The notes below the pieces were generated by a model. That model worked only from the letters and a program-made list of their open reading frames with translations. It ran no database searches and was not told where the DNA came from. Both the position numbers and the translations under genes were made by a program. This document shows positions 17,901 through 27,565 of a stretch of 51,325 nucleotides of DNA, one piece after another. This DNA is from Candidatus Nanopelagicales bacterium (GTDB lineage Bacteria; Actinomycetota; Actinomycetes; S36-B12; UBA5976): the NCBI GenBank assembly GCA_030157865.1, contig JAOATY010000038.1, positions 1-51,325 of the forward strand. The letters run 5' to 3'. How positions within the stretch are numbered: position 1 is the first letter of the stretch; each line of letters opens with the position of its first letter.

Positions 17901-19278
17901 AATTCAAGTTTTGCGTTTGGTGTAACTGCCTGGCTGCTTCAGCAATTGAGCCGGACAGTGACGGGTAAACCGTTATGGTTTGTGACATCTGATCAACGGT
18001 TAAGCGATTTTCAACTGCCAGTGCGATTGAAAAGATAAGTTCACTTGCCTTAGGTGCCACAACAACGCCGCCAACAATGACACCGGTGTCTGGGCGACAA
18101 AAAATCTTTACAAATCCTTCTGAGATACCCTGCATTTTTGCTCGAGCATTAGTTGCAAGTGGCAAATTAAATACATCAGCCGTCTCAGCACCTGAATCTA
18201 CATCGGCCTGGCTAACGCCGACTGTGGCGATTTCTGGATCGGTAAAAACGTTGCTCGAAACTGTTTCTAGATTTAATGGGTGAACAGCATCCCCAAGTGC
18301 GTGCCACATAGCGATCCGACCCTGCATAGCTGCAACTGAAGCTAGCATCATTACGCCAGTGCAATCTCCTGCCGCATAAACTCCTCGAACGCTGGTTCGA
18401 GAAACTTTATCGACTTCAATAAACCCTGCATCGTTGGTCTTGATGCCAACTTTGGCCAACCCAATGTCTTCGGTATTTGGCAGTGAACCAACTGCCATTA
18501 AGCAATGCGAACCTGTGATTACTTCGCCCGATGACAATTCAACGGAAACTCCAGAATCTGTTCGAGTGACTTGAACTGCTCGACTTTGGGAAAGTACTTT
18601 CATGCCTCGTTTAGCAAATACATCTTGCACAACTCGAGCAGCATCCGAATCTTCACCCGGCAAAACTTGATCACGGGATGAAACTAAAGTCACCTGTGAA
18701 CCCAGGGCTTGGTATGCGCCGGCAAATTCCGCACCCGTGACACCCGAGCCAACAACAATTAACTCTGAAGGTAATTCAGTAAATCCATAGAGTTGTTTCC
18801 AGTTAAGGATTCGCTCGCCATCAATAACCGCACTTGGCAACTCTCGAGGGCGGGCTCCAGTTGCCAGTAAAACAACCTCAGCCGTCAAAGTGACTTCTGT
18901 GCCATCCGTAAGCTTGGCGCTTACAGTACCAGCATCAATCACTTCTGCGGTTCCGGACAAGACCGTCACGCCTTGCGAAGTTAAACGCTGATGAATATCT
19001 GAACTTTGAGTTGCAGCCCATTTCTTTAACCTGGAATTAACGTCAGCAATGTCGATTGTGACATTTGTTGCATGCACACCAATAGCGGAACTTCCCTTGG
19101 TGTCTATCGCGGCTTCAGCTACGGCGATCAAGGCCTTGCTTGGCACAACATCGGTTAGCACTGCTGCGCCACCGATACCGTCGCGCTCAATCAAGGTAAC
19201 ATCAGCACCCAATTGCGAAGCAACAAGAGCTGCCTCGTAACCACCAGGGCCGCCGCCAATAATTACAACATTCGTCAC
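17899..19278 (-). CDS. lpdA: LpdA-type NAD(P)H flavoprotein (disulfide-reductase fold without redox cysteines)
   Basis: A 459-residue member of the pyridine-nucleotide disulfide reductase family: N-terminal FAD site IIGGGPGGYEAAL, second dinucleotide site VVGSGVTGAEFAG, FAD motif GVYAAGDCTG and the C-terminal dimer domain. Where lipoamide dehydrogenase has the redox pair CxxxxC, this reads GGAAVLTDVVPSKALI with no cysteine. It is therefore like LpdA of mycobacteria (Rv3303c), which reduces quinones or other acceptors and is not an E3 subunit. GTG 19276-19278 was chosen because family homology begins at once; an upstream in-frame TTG is possible. It follows the decarboxylase gene by 18 nt, so they are probably co-transcribed. 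Confidence 0.85.
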   Translation of the reverse strand: MTNVVIIGGGPGGYEAALVASQLGADVTLIERDGIGGAAVLTDVVPSKALIAVAEAAIDTKGSSAIGVHATNVTIDIADVNSRLKKWAATQSSDIHQRLTSQGVTVLSGTAEVIDAGTVSAKLTDGTEVTLTAEVVLLATGARPRELPSAVIDGERILNWKQLYGFTELPSELIVVGSGVTGAEFAGAYQALGSQVTLVSSRDQVLPGEDSDAARVVQDVFAKRGMKVLSQSRAVQVTRTDSGVSVELSSGEVITGSHCLMAVGSLPNTEDIGLAKVGIKTNDAGFIEVDKVSRTSVRGVYAAGDCTGVMMLASVAAMQGRIAMWHALGDAVHPLNLETVSSNVFTDPEIATVGVSQADVDSGAETADVFNLPLATNARAKMQGISEGFVKIFCRPDTGVIVGGVVVAPKASELIFSIALAVENRLTVDQMSQTITVYPSLSGSIAEAARQLHQTQNLN

Positions 19279-19296
19279 AGATCTATTCTCTCGCAA

Positions 19297-20676
19297 TTAA
19301 ATGTTCGCGAAAACTTCCTTAACCATTTCAAGTGTTGTTCCTGGGTGCACAAATGCAAAGCGCCCCACTGTCTCGCCTTGCCAAGAAGTTGGCGTTACAA
19401 ATGCAGTCTGGGATTCAATCAAACGGTCTTGCAGGTCTCGATAATCCTTTGCTTCCCAACCCTTTCGACGCCACAAAACTACGGAAAGTGAAGGCTCAAT
19501 TACGAGTTCCAACTCATCGTGCGCCCTGATTAACTCCGCTACTTCGTTAGTAAGTGAAATTGAAGCTTCTACCGCGTCACTGTATGCCTTGGTTCCATTG
19601 ACAACTACCGAGAACCACAACGGTAAGCCTCTGGCCCGTCGGGTCAAATGGTAAGCCAGGTCCGTTGGATTGATAAGCGAGTCATCTTCGTGCAAAACAT
19701 CAAGGTAGGAAGCATCTTGGGTATGTACTGAAGCGGCCAATTTTGGATTCTTGTAAAGGATTGCGGCAACATCAAACGGCGAGAACCACCATTTATGTGG
19801 ATCCATCGTGATGGAATCTGCATTCTCAATTCCGTTGAATTGACTACGTACCGAAGGAGCGAGCAATCCAGCGCCACCGTAAGCAGCGTCAACATGGAAC
19901 CACATATCGTTTGCACGAGCCACTTCACTGATCCCAACTAGATCATCGATGATTCCGGCATTTGTTGTGCCAGCGGTAGCAACTACGCCAACTACGGGTG
20001 CGTCGTTCTCAGTTAATTGCGAAAGCGCCCGCTCTAAATCTGCTTTTGTCATAGCAAAGCCAGAAGTCTTAACTATGAGTGGTTCCACATCCAAAATTCC
20101 CAAGGAGTTACCAATTGAAGAATGTGCTTGTTCACTTAATGCAATTCTTACTGGCAACCTCTTGCCACCATGCAGGCGTTGTCGACCAGAATCACGAGCC
20201 ACAGTAAGCGCAGCTAAGTTTGCGGCAGATCCCCCGGAAACAAATGTGCCACCAGCAGATTCTGGCAGGCCGGCAACATCCGACATCCAGCGCAAAACTT
20301 GGTTCTCGGCCGAAATAGCTCCAGCTGCTTCTAGCCATGAGATTCCTTGAATCGAAGCACACGAAACGATCATGTCGAATAACAATGCTGCCTTGGTAGG
20401 AGCCGTTGGAATAAATGCCATAAAGCGAGGGCTGTCGCCGGAAACGACAGTCCGTGAGATTACTTCGTCGTAGAGCTTGAGAACATCTGCTGCTGGATTG
20501 CCTTCGGGCTTTATCAATCCAGAGATGGCTTCTGCCAAAACCTTCGGATCACCAGGAAAATCAAGCGGTACTTCGGGCATCGAAAGTCGATCCCGCATGT
20601 ACTCAAAAACTTGGTCAGTTAACTCAGAATCAAATTGATGCATTGAGTTCGGATTTGTTGCATTTGAACCAGACAT
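19297..20676 (-). CDS. PLP-dependent group II decarboxylase
   Basis: A protein of about 459 residues in the pyridoxal-dependent decarboxylase family (aromatic amino acid, glutamate and related decarboxylases). The PLP lysine is in MDPHKWWFSP (Lys295), the ring-pairing aspartate in HVDAAYGGAG, and the substrate-side loop is DSPRFMAFIPTAP. It falls nearer the aromatic-amino-acid/tyrosine type than glutamate decarboxylase GadB, but the substrate cannot be read from sequence. Start: ATG 20674-20676 is more likely than an in-frame TTG 12 nt upstream. A TAATGT hexamer upstream could be its own promoter; otherwise it trails the mutase gene by 90 nt. Confidence 0.85.
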   Translation of the reverse strand: MSGSNATNPNSMHQFDSELTDQVFEYMRDRLSMPEVPLDFPGDPKVLAEAISGLIKPEGNPAADVLKLYDEVISRTVVSGDSPRFMAFIPTAPTKAALLFDMIVSCASIQGISWLEAAGAISAENQVLRWMSDVAGLPESAGGTFVSGGSAANLAALTVARDSGRQRLHGGKRLPVRIALSEQAHSSIGNSLGILDVEPLIVKTSGFAMTKADLERALSQLTENDAPVVGVVATAGTTNAGIIDDLVGISEVARANDMWFHVDAAYGGAGLLAPSVRSQFNGIENADSITMDPHKWWFSPFDVAAILYKNPKLAASVHTQDASYLDVLHEDDSLINPTDLAYHLTRRARGLPLWFSVVVNGTKAYSDAVEASISLTNEVAELIRAHDELELVIEPSLSVVLWRRKGWEAKDYRDLQDRLIESQTAFVTPTSWQGETVGRFAFVHPGTTLEMVKEVFANI

Positions 20677-20766
20677 TGAAACCACCAATGACTAGGTGCA
20701 TGAACCGCCGATCTCACATTAGCCAGCAGGGTTTTCATGACCACCACTATGTTATCGGCTGGGCGA

Positions 20767-22344
20767 CTAGAAAATATCTGGTGGGTTGTAACGGCCCCAA
20801 ACTTCGCGCAAAGCATCGGCGACTTCGCCACCGCTTGCTTTTGCAGCCAAGGCTTCCTTCATTGGGTACATTACGTTTTCTGATGATTCAGCTGCTCGCT
20901 TTAAGGAATCAAGCGCACGAGTGACGTCTGCATTATTACGAGAATCTCTAATTGCTTGCAGACGAGCCACTTGCTGTTCCCCGATGGCCGGATCTACGCG
21001 AAGTGGTTCATATTTTTCTTCAACATCAATTGCGAACTTGTTGACGCCAACGACAGTTCGTTCGCCCTTATCGATTTGCAAGGCATAGTCATAAGCACTG
21101 GTTTCAATTTCGTTCTTTTGGAAACCAACTTCGATTGCCTTTGCAGCCCCGCCAAAGTCTTCTACCTTGCCCATCAGGCGCAGGATCTCTGCTTCTAACT
21201 CATCAGTCATAGCCTCAACAACGTAGGAGCCAGCAAATGGATCCACAGTGGCGGTTACATCTGTTTCGTAAGCCAGTACCTGTTGAGTGCGCAGTGCCAA
21301 ACGGGCTGCCTTCTCAGTTGGGAGCGCAATTGCTTCATCAAATGAGTTGGTGTGAAGTGACTGAGTGCCACCTAGTACTGCGGCTAAGCCTTGAATTGCC
21401 ACACGAACCAGATTCACTTCTGGTTGTTGAGCGGTTAATTGCACACCAGCAGTCTGGGTGTGGAAGCGAAGCATCTGGCTCTTTGGATTTGTAGCTTTGA
21501 ATTCATCTTTCATGATTCGTGCCCAAATCCTGCGAGCGGCGCGGAACTTTGCAATCTCTTCCAAAATGGTGGTTCGGGAAACAAAGAAGAAAGCTAGACG
21601 TGGTGCAAAGTCATCGACGTTCATTCCAGCGTTGATAGCTGCTCTAACGTATTCGATGCCATTGGAAAGCGTGAACGCAATTTCTTGCGCAGGCGTAGCT
21701 CCAGCTTCACCCATGTGATATCCAGAAATTGAAATTGTGTTCCAGCGTGGGATTTCTTTCGCACAGTAGGCGAAGATATCTGTCGTCAGGCGTAATGATG
21801 CTGCAGGCGGATAAATGTAAGTTCCGCGGGAAATGTATTCCTTTAGAACATCGTTCTGGATTGTGCCATTAAGCGCAGTACCAGGAATTCCTTCACCTTC
21901 AGCAACCAACTGATACATCAGCAACAGAGTTGAGGCTGGTGAATTGATTGTCATCGAAGTTGAAACTTGATCTAACGGAATTCGATCAAACAAAATCTTC
22001 ATGTCTTCGACAGTGTCGATAGCGACACCGACTTTGCCAACTTCGCCTTGGGCTAGTTGGTGATCCGAGTCGTAACCCATTTGGGTTGGTAAGTCGAAGG
22101 CAACGCTAAGGCCAGTTGTTCCAGCTGCTAGAAGTTGGTGGTATCGCTCGTTGGATTCTGCAGCAGTACCAAAGCCTGCGTATTGACGCATCGTCCAAGG
22201 ACGTCCGGTGTACATGCTTGGATAAACACCGCGAGTGAATGGAAATTCACCCGGCTCGCCTAACTCAACCTTTGGATCCCAGCCATCGCGTGAAGCCGGT
22301 CCATAGACCGGATCAATAGGTAGCCCTGACTGTGTAATCCCCAT
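20767..22344 (-). CDS. mcmA: Methylmalonyl-CoA mutase large (catalytic) subunit, split type
   Basis: A 525-residue catalytic subunit of a B12-dependent acyl-CoA mutase. It lacks the C-terminal B12 domain, which is encoded separately at 38873-39277. Family blocks are [50 protein letters not shown] and [15 protein letters not shown] (His210). The two residues that hold the methylmalonyl carboxylate in the P. shermanii enzyme (Tyr89 and Arg207) are kept as Tyr55 (RQYAGF) and Arg173 (SRGTYI); isobutyryl- and hydroxyisobutyryl-CoA mutases change both. I therefore read it as methylmalonyl-CoA mutase, giving succinyl-CoA. The gene starts 9 nt after sdhB, so it belongs to the succinate dehydrogenase transcript. 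Confidence 0.9.
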   Translation of the reverse strand: MGITQSGLPIDPVYGPASRDGWDPKVELGEPGEFPFTRGVYPSMYTGRPWTMRQYAGFGTAAESNERYHQLLAAGTTGLSVAFDLPTQMGYDSDHQLAQGEVGKVGVAIDTVEDMKILFDRIPLDQVSTSMTINSPASTLLLMYQLVAEGEGIPGTALNGTIQNDVLKEYISRGTYIYPPAASLRLTTDIFAYCAKEIPRWNTISISGYHMGEAGATPAQEIAFTLSNGIEYVRAAINAGMNVDDFAPRLAFFFVSRTTILEEIAKFRAARRIWARIMKDEFKATNPKSQMLRFHTQTAGVQLTAQQPEVNLVRVAIQGLAAVLGGTQSLHTNSFDEAIALPTEKAARLALRTQQVLAYETDVTATVDPFAGSYVVEAMTDELEAEILRLMGKVEDFGGAAKAIEVGFQKNEIETSAYDYALQIDKGERTVVGVNKFAIDVEEKYEPLRVDPAIGEQQVARLQAIRDSRNNADVTRALDSLKRAAESSENVMYPMKEALAAKASGGEVADALREVWGRYNPPDIF

Positions 22345-22353
22345 GAGTAGAGA

Positions 22354-23109
22354 TTAGTCCGATTTACGGCGACCGATTGTGCGTCCTAGCCAAACCAGCG
22401 GATCATACTTCTCATCAACAACGCGTTCCTTCATCGGAATGATCGCATTGTCAGTGATCTTGATGTGCTCTGGGCAGACTGCGGTACAGCACTTGGTGAT
22501 GTTACACATACCAAGACCGTGCTCTTCTTGAGCTTCCCGCTTGCGATCAAGTTGATCAAGTGGGTGCATGTCTAGTTCAGCAAGGCGAATGAAGAAACGA
22601 GGTCCAGCAAATGCTTCCTTGTTTTCTTCGTGGTCGCGAATAACGTGGCAAGTGTCCTGACACAAGAAGCACTCAATGCACTTGCGGAACTCTTGGCTTC
22701 GCTGCACGTCGACCTGTTCCATGCGGTATTCGCCTGGCTTTAGGTTGTCAGGTCCCTTGAATGCTGGGATCTCACGAGCCTTCTTGTAGTTGAAGGAAAC
22801 GTCAGCGACAAGATCCTTGATAACTGGGAATGCACGAAGTGGAGTTACGGTGATCTCTTCGTCTTCAGCAAAAGTATTCATGCGAGTCATGCACATAAGA
22901 CTTGGCTTGCCGTTGATTTCAGCGCTGCATGAACCACACTTGCCAGCCTTGCAGTTCCAACGAACAGCTAGGTCTGGTGCATCTGTGGCCTGTAGGCGGT
23001 GGATGACGTCAAGTACAACTTCGCCTTCGCCAACTTCAACTTTGTGTTCTTCAAGCTGACCGGCTTCGCTGTTACCGCGCCAGATTCGCATCGATGCTAA
23101 GTAACCCAT
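22354..23109 (-). CDS. sdhB: Succinate dehydrogenase iron-sulfur subunit
   Basis: A 251-residue iron-sulfur protein. The N-terminal ferredoxin domain holds the [2Fe-2S] cysteines Cys53, Cys58, Cys61 and Cys73 (CKAGKCGSC). The C-terminal domain has CIECFLCQDTC and CNITKCCTAVCPEHI for the other clusters. It carries electrons from the flavoprotein to the membrane anchor. It overlaps sdhA by one nucleotide. The cysteine pattern resembles actinobacterial SdhB of the SdhCAB type rather than E. coli SdhB. Confidence 0.94.
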   Translation of the reverse strand: MGYLASMRIWRGNSEAGQLEEHKVEVGEGEVVLDVIHRLQATDAPDLAVRWNCKAGKCGSCSAEINGKPSLMCMTRMNTFAEDEEITVTPLRAFPVIKDLVADVSFNYKKAREIPAFKGPDNLKPGEYRMEQVDVQRSQEFRKCIECFLCQDTCHVIRDHEENKEAFAGPRFFIRLAELDMHPLDQLDRKREAQEEHGLGMCNITKCCTAVCPEHIKITDNAIIPMKERVVDEKYDPLVWLGRTIGRRKSD

Positions 23110-25001
23110 TAGTTGCCTCCCATTCCAAGCTGCGCCAGTTCTTCAGGCAGCAGGTACTTCTTCAATTCTTCGCCGTCAAATAGTTCAGCCAGTTCTTTTG
23201 GCATTGGCGGTAGGGTCTGGCGCTCAGTGCTTACCTTTGAACCATCCCATGACGTAATGACGTGAATTGCGCGCCACTTTGGATCCATAGTTGGGAAGTC
23301 ATCGCGAGTGTGACCACCGCGTGATTCTTCACGTTCCATGGCGGACTTGGCGACAGCTTCACTGACAAGCAGCATGTTCATTAGGTCAAGCGCAATATGC
23401 CAACCTGGATTGAACTTTGTATCACCTGAAACGCTTACATGCTTTGCGCGCTCCTTCATAACCTCAAGCTTTTCAATCGCTTCTCGCATTTCTGCGCCGA
23501 CGCGAATGATGCCAACAAGGTCATTCATCATCTGTTGTAGTTCGTAATGAACTGCGTAAGCATTTTCCTTGCTGTCGCCCTTGAATGGGGCAAGTGCTGA
23601 AGCTAATGCGCGATCGATTTCAGCCTGTTCCAACTTTGGCTTGGAGCCAAGAGCACTTACGTACTCACTTGCACCAACACCAGCGCGACGACCGAATACC
23701 AAAAGGTCAGATAGTGAGTTACCACCTAGACGGTTTGAACCATGCATACCGCCAGCAACTTCACCAGCAGCAAACAGACCAGGTACGCCAGTTGCAGCGC
23801 CCGTGTCTGGATCAACCTGAACGCCACCCATTACGTAGTGACAGGTTGGTCCAACTTCCATGGCTTGCTTTGTGATGTCCACGTCAGCAAGTTCCTTGAA
23901 CTGATGCCACATGGACGGTAGGCGTGCCTTGATTACCTCTGGGGCTAGACGAGTTGAAACATCTAGGAATACGCCACCATGCGGGGAACCACGACCGGCT
24001 TTAACTTCAGAGTTAATTGCACGAGCAACTTCATCGCGAGGTAGAAGTTCTGGCGGACGACGATTGTTGTCTGGATCGGTGTACCAACGATCGGCTTCCT
24101 CTTCAGTGTCTGCGTACTGCTTCGCAAACACAGGTGGAATGTAATCGAACATGAAGCGGCGGCCTTCAGAGTTACGAAGAACACCACCGTCACCACGAAC
24201 TGATTCAGTAACCAAGATGCCTTTAACGCTAAGTGGCCAAACCATGCCGGTTGGATGGAACTGAATGAATTCCATGTGCATTAGGTTTCCGCCAGCCTTT
24301 AGAGCTAATGCGTGACCGTCGCCAGTGCCTTCCCATGAATTGGAAGTCACCTTGAAAGACTTACCGATACCACCGGTTGCTAGTACAACAGCTGGGGCTT
24401 CGAATACAACGAACTCACCTGACTCACGCCAGTAACCAAGTACGCCAGAAACCTTGCCATCTGTCTTAAGAATTTCAGTGATGGTTAGTTCTGCAAAAAC
24501 CTTGATGCGCGATTCGTAATCGCCAGTTTCAGCGAAGTCTTCCTGCTGCAATGAAACAATCTTTTGCTGCATGGTACGAATCAATTCCAAGCCAGTGCGG
24601 TCACCAACGTGAGCTAGGCGTGGGTATTCGTGGCCACCGAAGTTACGTTGGCTGATCTTTCCTTCTGGCGTGCGATCGAAAAGTGCACCATAAGTTTCAA
24701 GTTCCCAAACGCGATCTGGAGATTCCTTGGCATGCAGTTCTGCCATACGCCAGTTGTTCTGGAACTTACCGCCACGCATTGTGTCGCGGAAGTGAACCAT
24801 CCAGTTGTCTTTGCTGTTTACGTTACCCATGCTGGCGGCAATGCCACCTTCAGCCATAACGGTGTGTGCTTTACCAAACAAGGACTTACAGATGATTGCA
24901 GTACGCAGACCACTTGCACGTGCCTCGATAGCAGCGCGAAGTCCTGCGCCACCGGCACCGATGATTACAACGTCGTATTCGTGACGCTCAAATTCAGCCA
25001 T
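23109..25001 (-). CDS. sdhA: Succinate dehydrogenase flavoprotein subunit
   Basis: A 630-residue flavoprotein oxidising succinate to fumarate. It has the FAD-binding VVIIGAGGAGLRAAIEA, the histidine that attaches FAD covalently (His46, in AHTVMAEGGIAA), the active-site HPTGMVWP region, and HGSNRLGGNSLSDLLVFG near the C-terminal FAD contact. It lies between sdhC (16-nt gap) and sdhB (1-nt overlap). Confidence 0.95.
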   Translation of the reverse strand: MAEFERHEYDVVIIGAGGAGLRAAIEARASGLRTAIICKSLFGKAHTVMAEGGIAASMGNVNSKDNWMVHFRDTMRGGKFQNNWRMAELHAKESPDRVWELETYGALFDRTPEGKISQRNFGGHEYPRLAHVGDRTGLELIRTMQQKIVSLQQEDFAETGDYESRIKVFAELTITEILKTDGKVSGVLGYWRESGEFVVFEAPAVVLATGGIGKSFKVTSNSWEGTGDGHALALKAGGNLMHMEFIQFHPTGMVWPLSVKGILVTESVRGDGGVLRNSEGRRFMFDYIPPVFAKQYADTEEEADRWYTDPDNNRRPPELLPRDEVARAINSEVKAGRGSPHGGVFLDVSTRLAPEVIKARLPSMWHQFKELADVDITKQAMEVGPTCHYVMGGVQVDPDTGAATGVPGLFAAGEVAGGMHGSNRLGGNSLSDLLVFGRRAGVGASEYVSALGSKPKLEQAEIDRALASALAPFKGDSKENAYAVHYELQQMMNDLVGIIRVGAEMREAIEKLEVMKERAKHVSVSGDTKFNPGWHIALDLMNMLLVSEAVAKSAMEREESRGGHTRDDFPTMDPKWRAIHVITSWDGSKVSTERQTLPPMPKELAELFDGEELKKYLLPEELAQLGMGGN

Positions 25002-25017
25002 GAGTGTTCAAGTCCCC

Positions 25018-25821
25018 TTAGAAGAAGTAGATGTTTGTGATTTGGCCTGTTGCGACACTGCGTACGTACAGGTCACACAGAGCAACGCCAATCAGCGAAA
25101 CCCAGGCAAACTTTGGATGATGTGGATTTAGATTTGAAACGAAGGTCCAAGCCTTGTAACGGAATGGATGCTTGCTGAAGTGCTTCAAGCGTCCACCAAT
25201 TGCGTGACGGCAAGAGTGGCAAGACAGCGAATACATCCAAAGGAAAGTTGCGTTAGCTACTAGAACTAAAGTTCCAACGCTCATTCCAAAGCCGCCATCT
25301 TTTCCATGGAATGCCAAGATCGCATCGTAAGTCAAAATGACGTTGAAGATTAGGCCAGCGAAGAAGAAGTAGCGGTGTGAATTCTGAAGTAACAAAGGCT
25401 GACGAGTTTCACCTGTGTAAGTTTTGTGTGGTTCAGCTACTGAACAAGCAGGTGGTGACATCCAAAACGCACGGTAGTAAGTCTTGCGGTAGTAGTAGCA
25501 AGTCAAACGGAAACCAAGTGGGAAAACCAAAATCAAAAGTGCTGGTGACAATGTCCACCAATCACCGAACGGTGTACCAAAAATGGCTGCTTCTGGTGGA
25601 CACGATGTTGCAAGACATGGTGAGTAGAACGGTGACACTAAGTGGTCAACGTAGTAGTACGCATTTTCAAATGCACGCCATGTTGAATATGCAATGAATG
25701 ACAAAAGAACAATGACAGAAATTAGTGGCTCTACCCACCATTTGTCAGTTCGTAAATGTCTAAATGCGATTTTTGCACGTCCCGGCGCCGAGACACCATT
25801 TTCCATTGATTTAACAGCCAT
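25018..25821 (-). CDS. sdhC: Succinate dehydrogenase membrane anchor (single-polypeptide SdhC type)
   Basis: A 267-residue protein with about five membrane helices and conserved histidines in the helices and loops (for example PHKTYTG, QNSHRYFF and LSCHSCRHAIGGRLKHF). This matches the actinobacterial succinate dehydrogenase anchor, where one large polypeptide replaces SdhC and SdhD. It should hold heme b and pass electrons to menaquinone. It is first in the sdhC-sdhA-sdhB-mcmA operon and probably has a leaderless start, with TAAACT 7 nt upstream. The soluble N-terminal ~28 residues are basic and face the cytoplasm by the positive-inside rule. Confidence 0.85.
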   Translation of the reverse strand: MAVKSMENGVSAPGRAKIAFRHLRTDKWWVEPLISVIVLLSFIAYSTWRAFENAYYYVDHLVSPFYSPCLATSCPPEAAIFGTPFGDWWTLSPALLILVFPLGFRLTCYYYRKTYYRAFWMSPPACSVAEPHKTYTGETRQPLLLQNSHRYFFFAGLIFNVILTYDAILAFHGKDGGFGMSVGTLVLVANATFLWMYSLSCHSCRHAIGGRLKHFSKHPFRYKAWTFVSNLNPHHPKFAWVSLIGVALCDLYVRSVATGQITNIYFF

Positions 25822-25828
25822 AGCCAGA

Positions 25829-25834
25829 AGTTTA
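25829..25834 (-). promoter_or_regulatory. -10 element TAAACT for sdhC
   Basis: On the minus strand TAAACT ends 7 nt before the sdhC ATG (25819-25821). There is no ribosome binding site in the gap, so a leaderless message is likely for the sdh-mcmA operon. Confidence 0.5.
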
Positions 25835-25922
25835 GGGTCTAGGGCTCACGCCTGCAGTGGTGCCTAGGAAAATCCGCTGTGATGTACCGCACACCACAAA
25901 TGCCCGAATTCTCGGACCGAAT

Positions 25923-26576
25923 CTAGCGGTACAAAGCCAGCTCTAGATCCGAAACTTCGCCCGCTATATCCATGGCACCGGCAGCCTCGAGTTCCTCGCG
26001 ATCGCCGTACCCGTAAAGCACTCCGATCCCAGGAATTCCATGCTCTTTGGCGCCCAGGATGTCGTGCTCACGGTCCCCGATCATTACTACGGAGGTACCG
26101 TCACACATTTTCAATTCCGCCAGAGCGTGCTCGATGACCAGGGCTTTGGTGCCGCGAAGCTCGCCAGTTTCATCCGAACCTGCAATCACATCGAAGTGGT
26201 GGTCCAAATTGAAGTGGCGCAAAATCGTTAAGGCTGCATAATCAACTTTTGAAGTGGCAACTGCCAAGCGTTTTCCATCGTCATTCAGCTTCTTAAGCAG
26301 CTCTGGAATTCCCGGGTAAACCGAATTCTCATAAGCGCCGGTTTCGTTGTAGTACTCGCGATACAAGCGCACGGCTTCAGGAGTGTCAGACTCTGGCATC
26401 CCTGCATAGTCCTGAAACGAAGTCCAAAGCGGTGGACCTAGGTACTTCTTTAATTCAGCTTCATTTGGTTTTGGGTAACCCATTTTTTCCAGGGTGTATA
26501 AAACTCCGTTACCAACACCAAGTCCACTGTCAGTTAATGTGCCGTCAAGATCGAAAAGAACAACATCCCAACTCAT
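25923..26576 (-). CDS. HAD-superfamily phosphatase, phosphoglycolate/pyrophosphatase-like
   Basis: A 217-residue HAD hydrolase with motif [10 protein letters not shown] (nucleophile Asp9), motif II around VATSKVD, and motif [20 protein letters not shown]. The cap domain and the [13 protein letters not shown]-terminus match the Gph/PpaX branch, which acts on phosphoglycolate, 5'-nucleotides or pyrophosphate; the substrate is not certain. It overlaps the trpS stop by 4 nt and is the last gene of the run xthA-CBS-trpS-HAD. Confidence 0.85.
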   Translation of the reverse strand: MSWDVVLFDLDGTLTDSGLGVGNGVLYTLEKMGYPKPNEAELKKYLGPPLWTSFQDYAGMPESDTPEAVRLYREYYNETGAYENSVYPGIPELLKKLNDDGKRLAVATSKVDYAALTILRHFNLDHHFDVIAGSDETGELRGTKALVIEHALAELKMCDGTSVVMIGDREHDILGAKEHGIPGIGVLYGYGDREELEAAGAMDIAGEVSDLELALYR

Positions 26577-27565
26577 GGATGAACGAATCCGAGTTTGTCG
26601 TGAACATCAGCCAAAGTTTTTGATGCGATCTCTCGAGCGCGAGTTGAACTCTTTCGCATTAAGTTCTCTAGTTCTGCAGGGTCTGTCATATACGAATCAA
26701 CTTTGGCCTGTAGCGGTTCAACAAAACTCAATACGGCTGCAGCTGTTTCTTTCTTAAGGTCGCCATACATCCGACCTTCAAAGCCTTTTACTAATTCAGG
26801 AATTGCTGTTCCGGTGTAAGCCGACATGATCGTCAACAAGTTTGAAACTCCGGCTTTGTTAACTGGGTCAAAAGCAACCACTGAATCGGAATCCGTTACT
26901 GCAGACTTAATTTTCTTCTCAGTGGTCTTTAACGGATCTAATAAATTGATGCATCCTGATGGCGAGGACTTACTCATTTTTGCTGTTGGATCTTGCAAGT
27001 CTTGAATCTTGGCAGTGCCCTTGACGATGTGTGCTTCTGGAACTGTGAAAGTCTCACCAAAGCGGCCGTTGAATCTAATTGCAAGATCGCGAGTTAGTTC
27101 TAGATGCTGACGCTGATCTTCACCAACTGGAACTGCATTTGCTTGATAAAGCAAGATGTCAGCTGCTTGCAAGATTGGATAAGTTAACAATCCAACGCTT
27201 GCGGTTGCTGCGCCACCTTTTGCAGACTTGTCCTTGAACTGAGTCATTCGGTTTGCTTCACCTAAACCAGTGATCGAAGACATAACCCACATCAACTGTG
27301 CGTGCTCTGGCACATGACTCTGAACAATCAAAGTTGATTTATTTGGATCAATTCCAAGTGCTAATAGTTGTGCATAAGACAGAAGCGTTCGGTTCCGAAG
27401 CGTCTTTGGATCCTGTTCAACAGTGATGGCATGCATGTCTGCAATGAAATAAACACAGTCATGGGTCTCTTGCATAGCGACCCAATTTTGTAGCGCGCCT
27501 AAATGGTTACCGACATGGAAACTGTCAGATGTTGGCTGGATGCCTGATAAAACGCGCGGTGTCAT
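26573..27565 (-). CDS. trpS: Tryptophanyl-tRNA synthetase
   Basis: A 330-residue class Ic aminoacyl-tRNA synthetase charging tRNA-Trp. The HIGH-equivalent is [10 protein letters not shown] (near residue 17) and the KMSKS signature is present as [11 protein letters not shown]. The length is normal for bacterial TrpS. It overlaps both neighbours by 4 nt, so its translation is coupled to the CorC-like gene upstream and the HAD gene downstream. Confidence 0.95.
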   Translation of the reverse strand: MTPRVLSGIQPTSDSFHVGNHLGALQNWVAMQETHDCVYFIADMHAITVEQDPKTLRNRTLLSYAQLLALGIDPNKSTLIVQSHVPEHAQLMWVMSSITGLGEANRMTQFKDKSAKGGAATASVGLLTYPILQAADILLYQANAVPVGEDQRQHLELTRDLAIRFNGRFGETFTVPEAHIVKGTAKIQDLQDPTAKMSKSSPSGCINLLDPLKTTEKKIKSAVTDSDSVVAFDPVNKAGVSNLLTIMSAYTGTAIPELVKGFEGRMYGDLKKETAAAVLSFVEPLQAKVDSYMTDPAELENLMRKSSTRAREIASKTLADVHDKLGFVHP

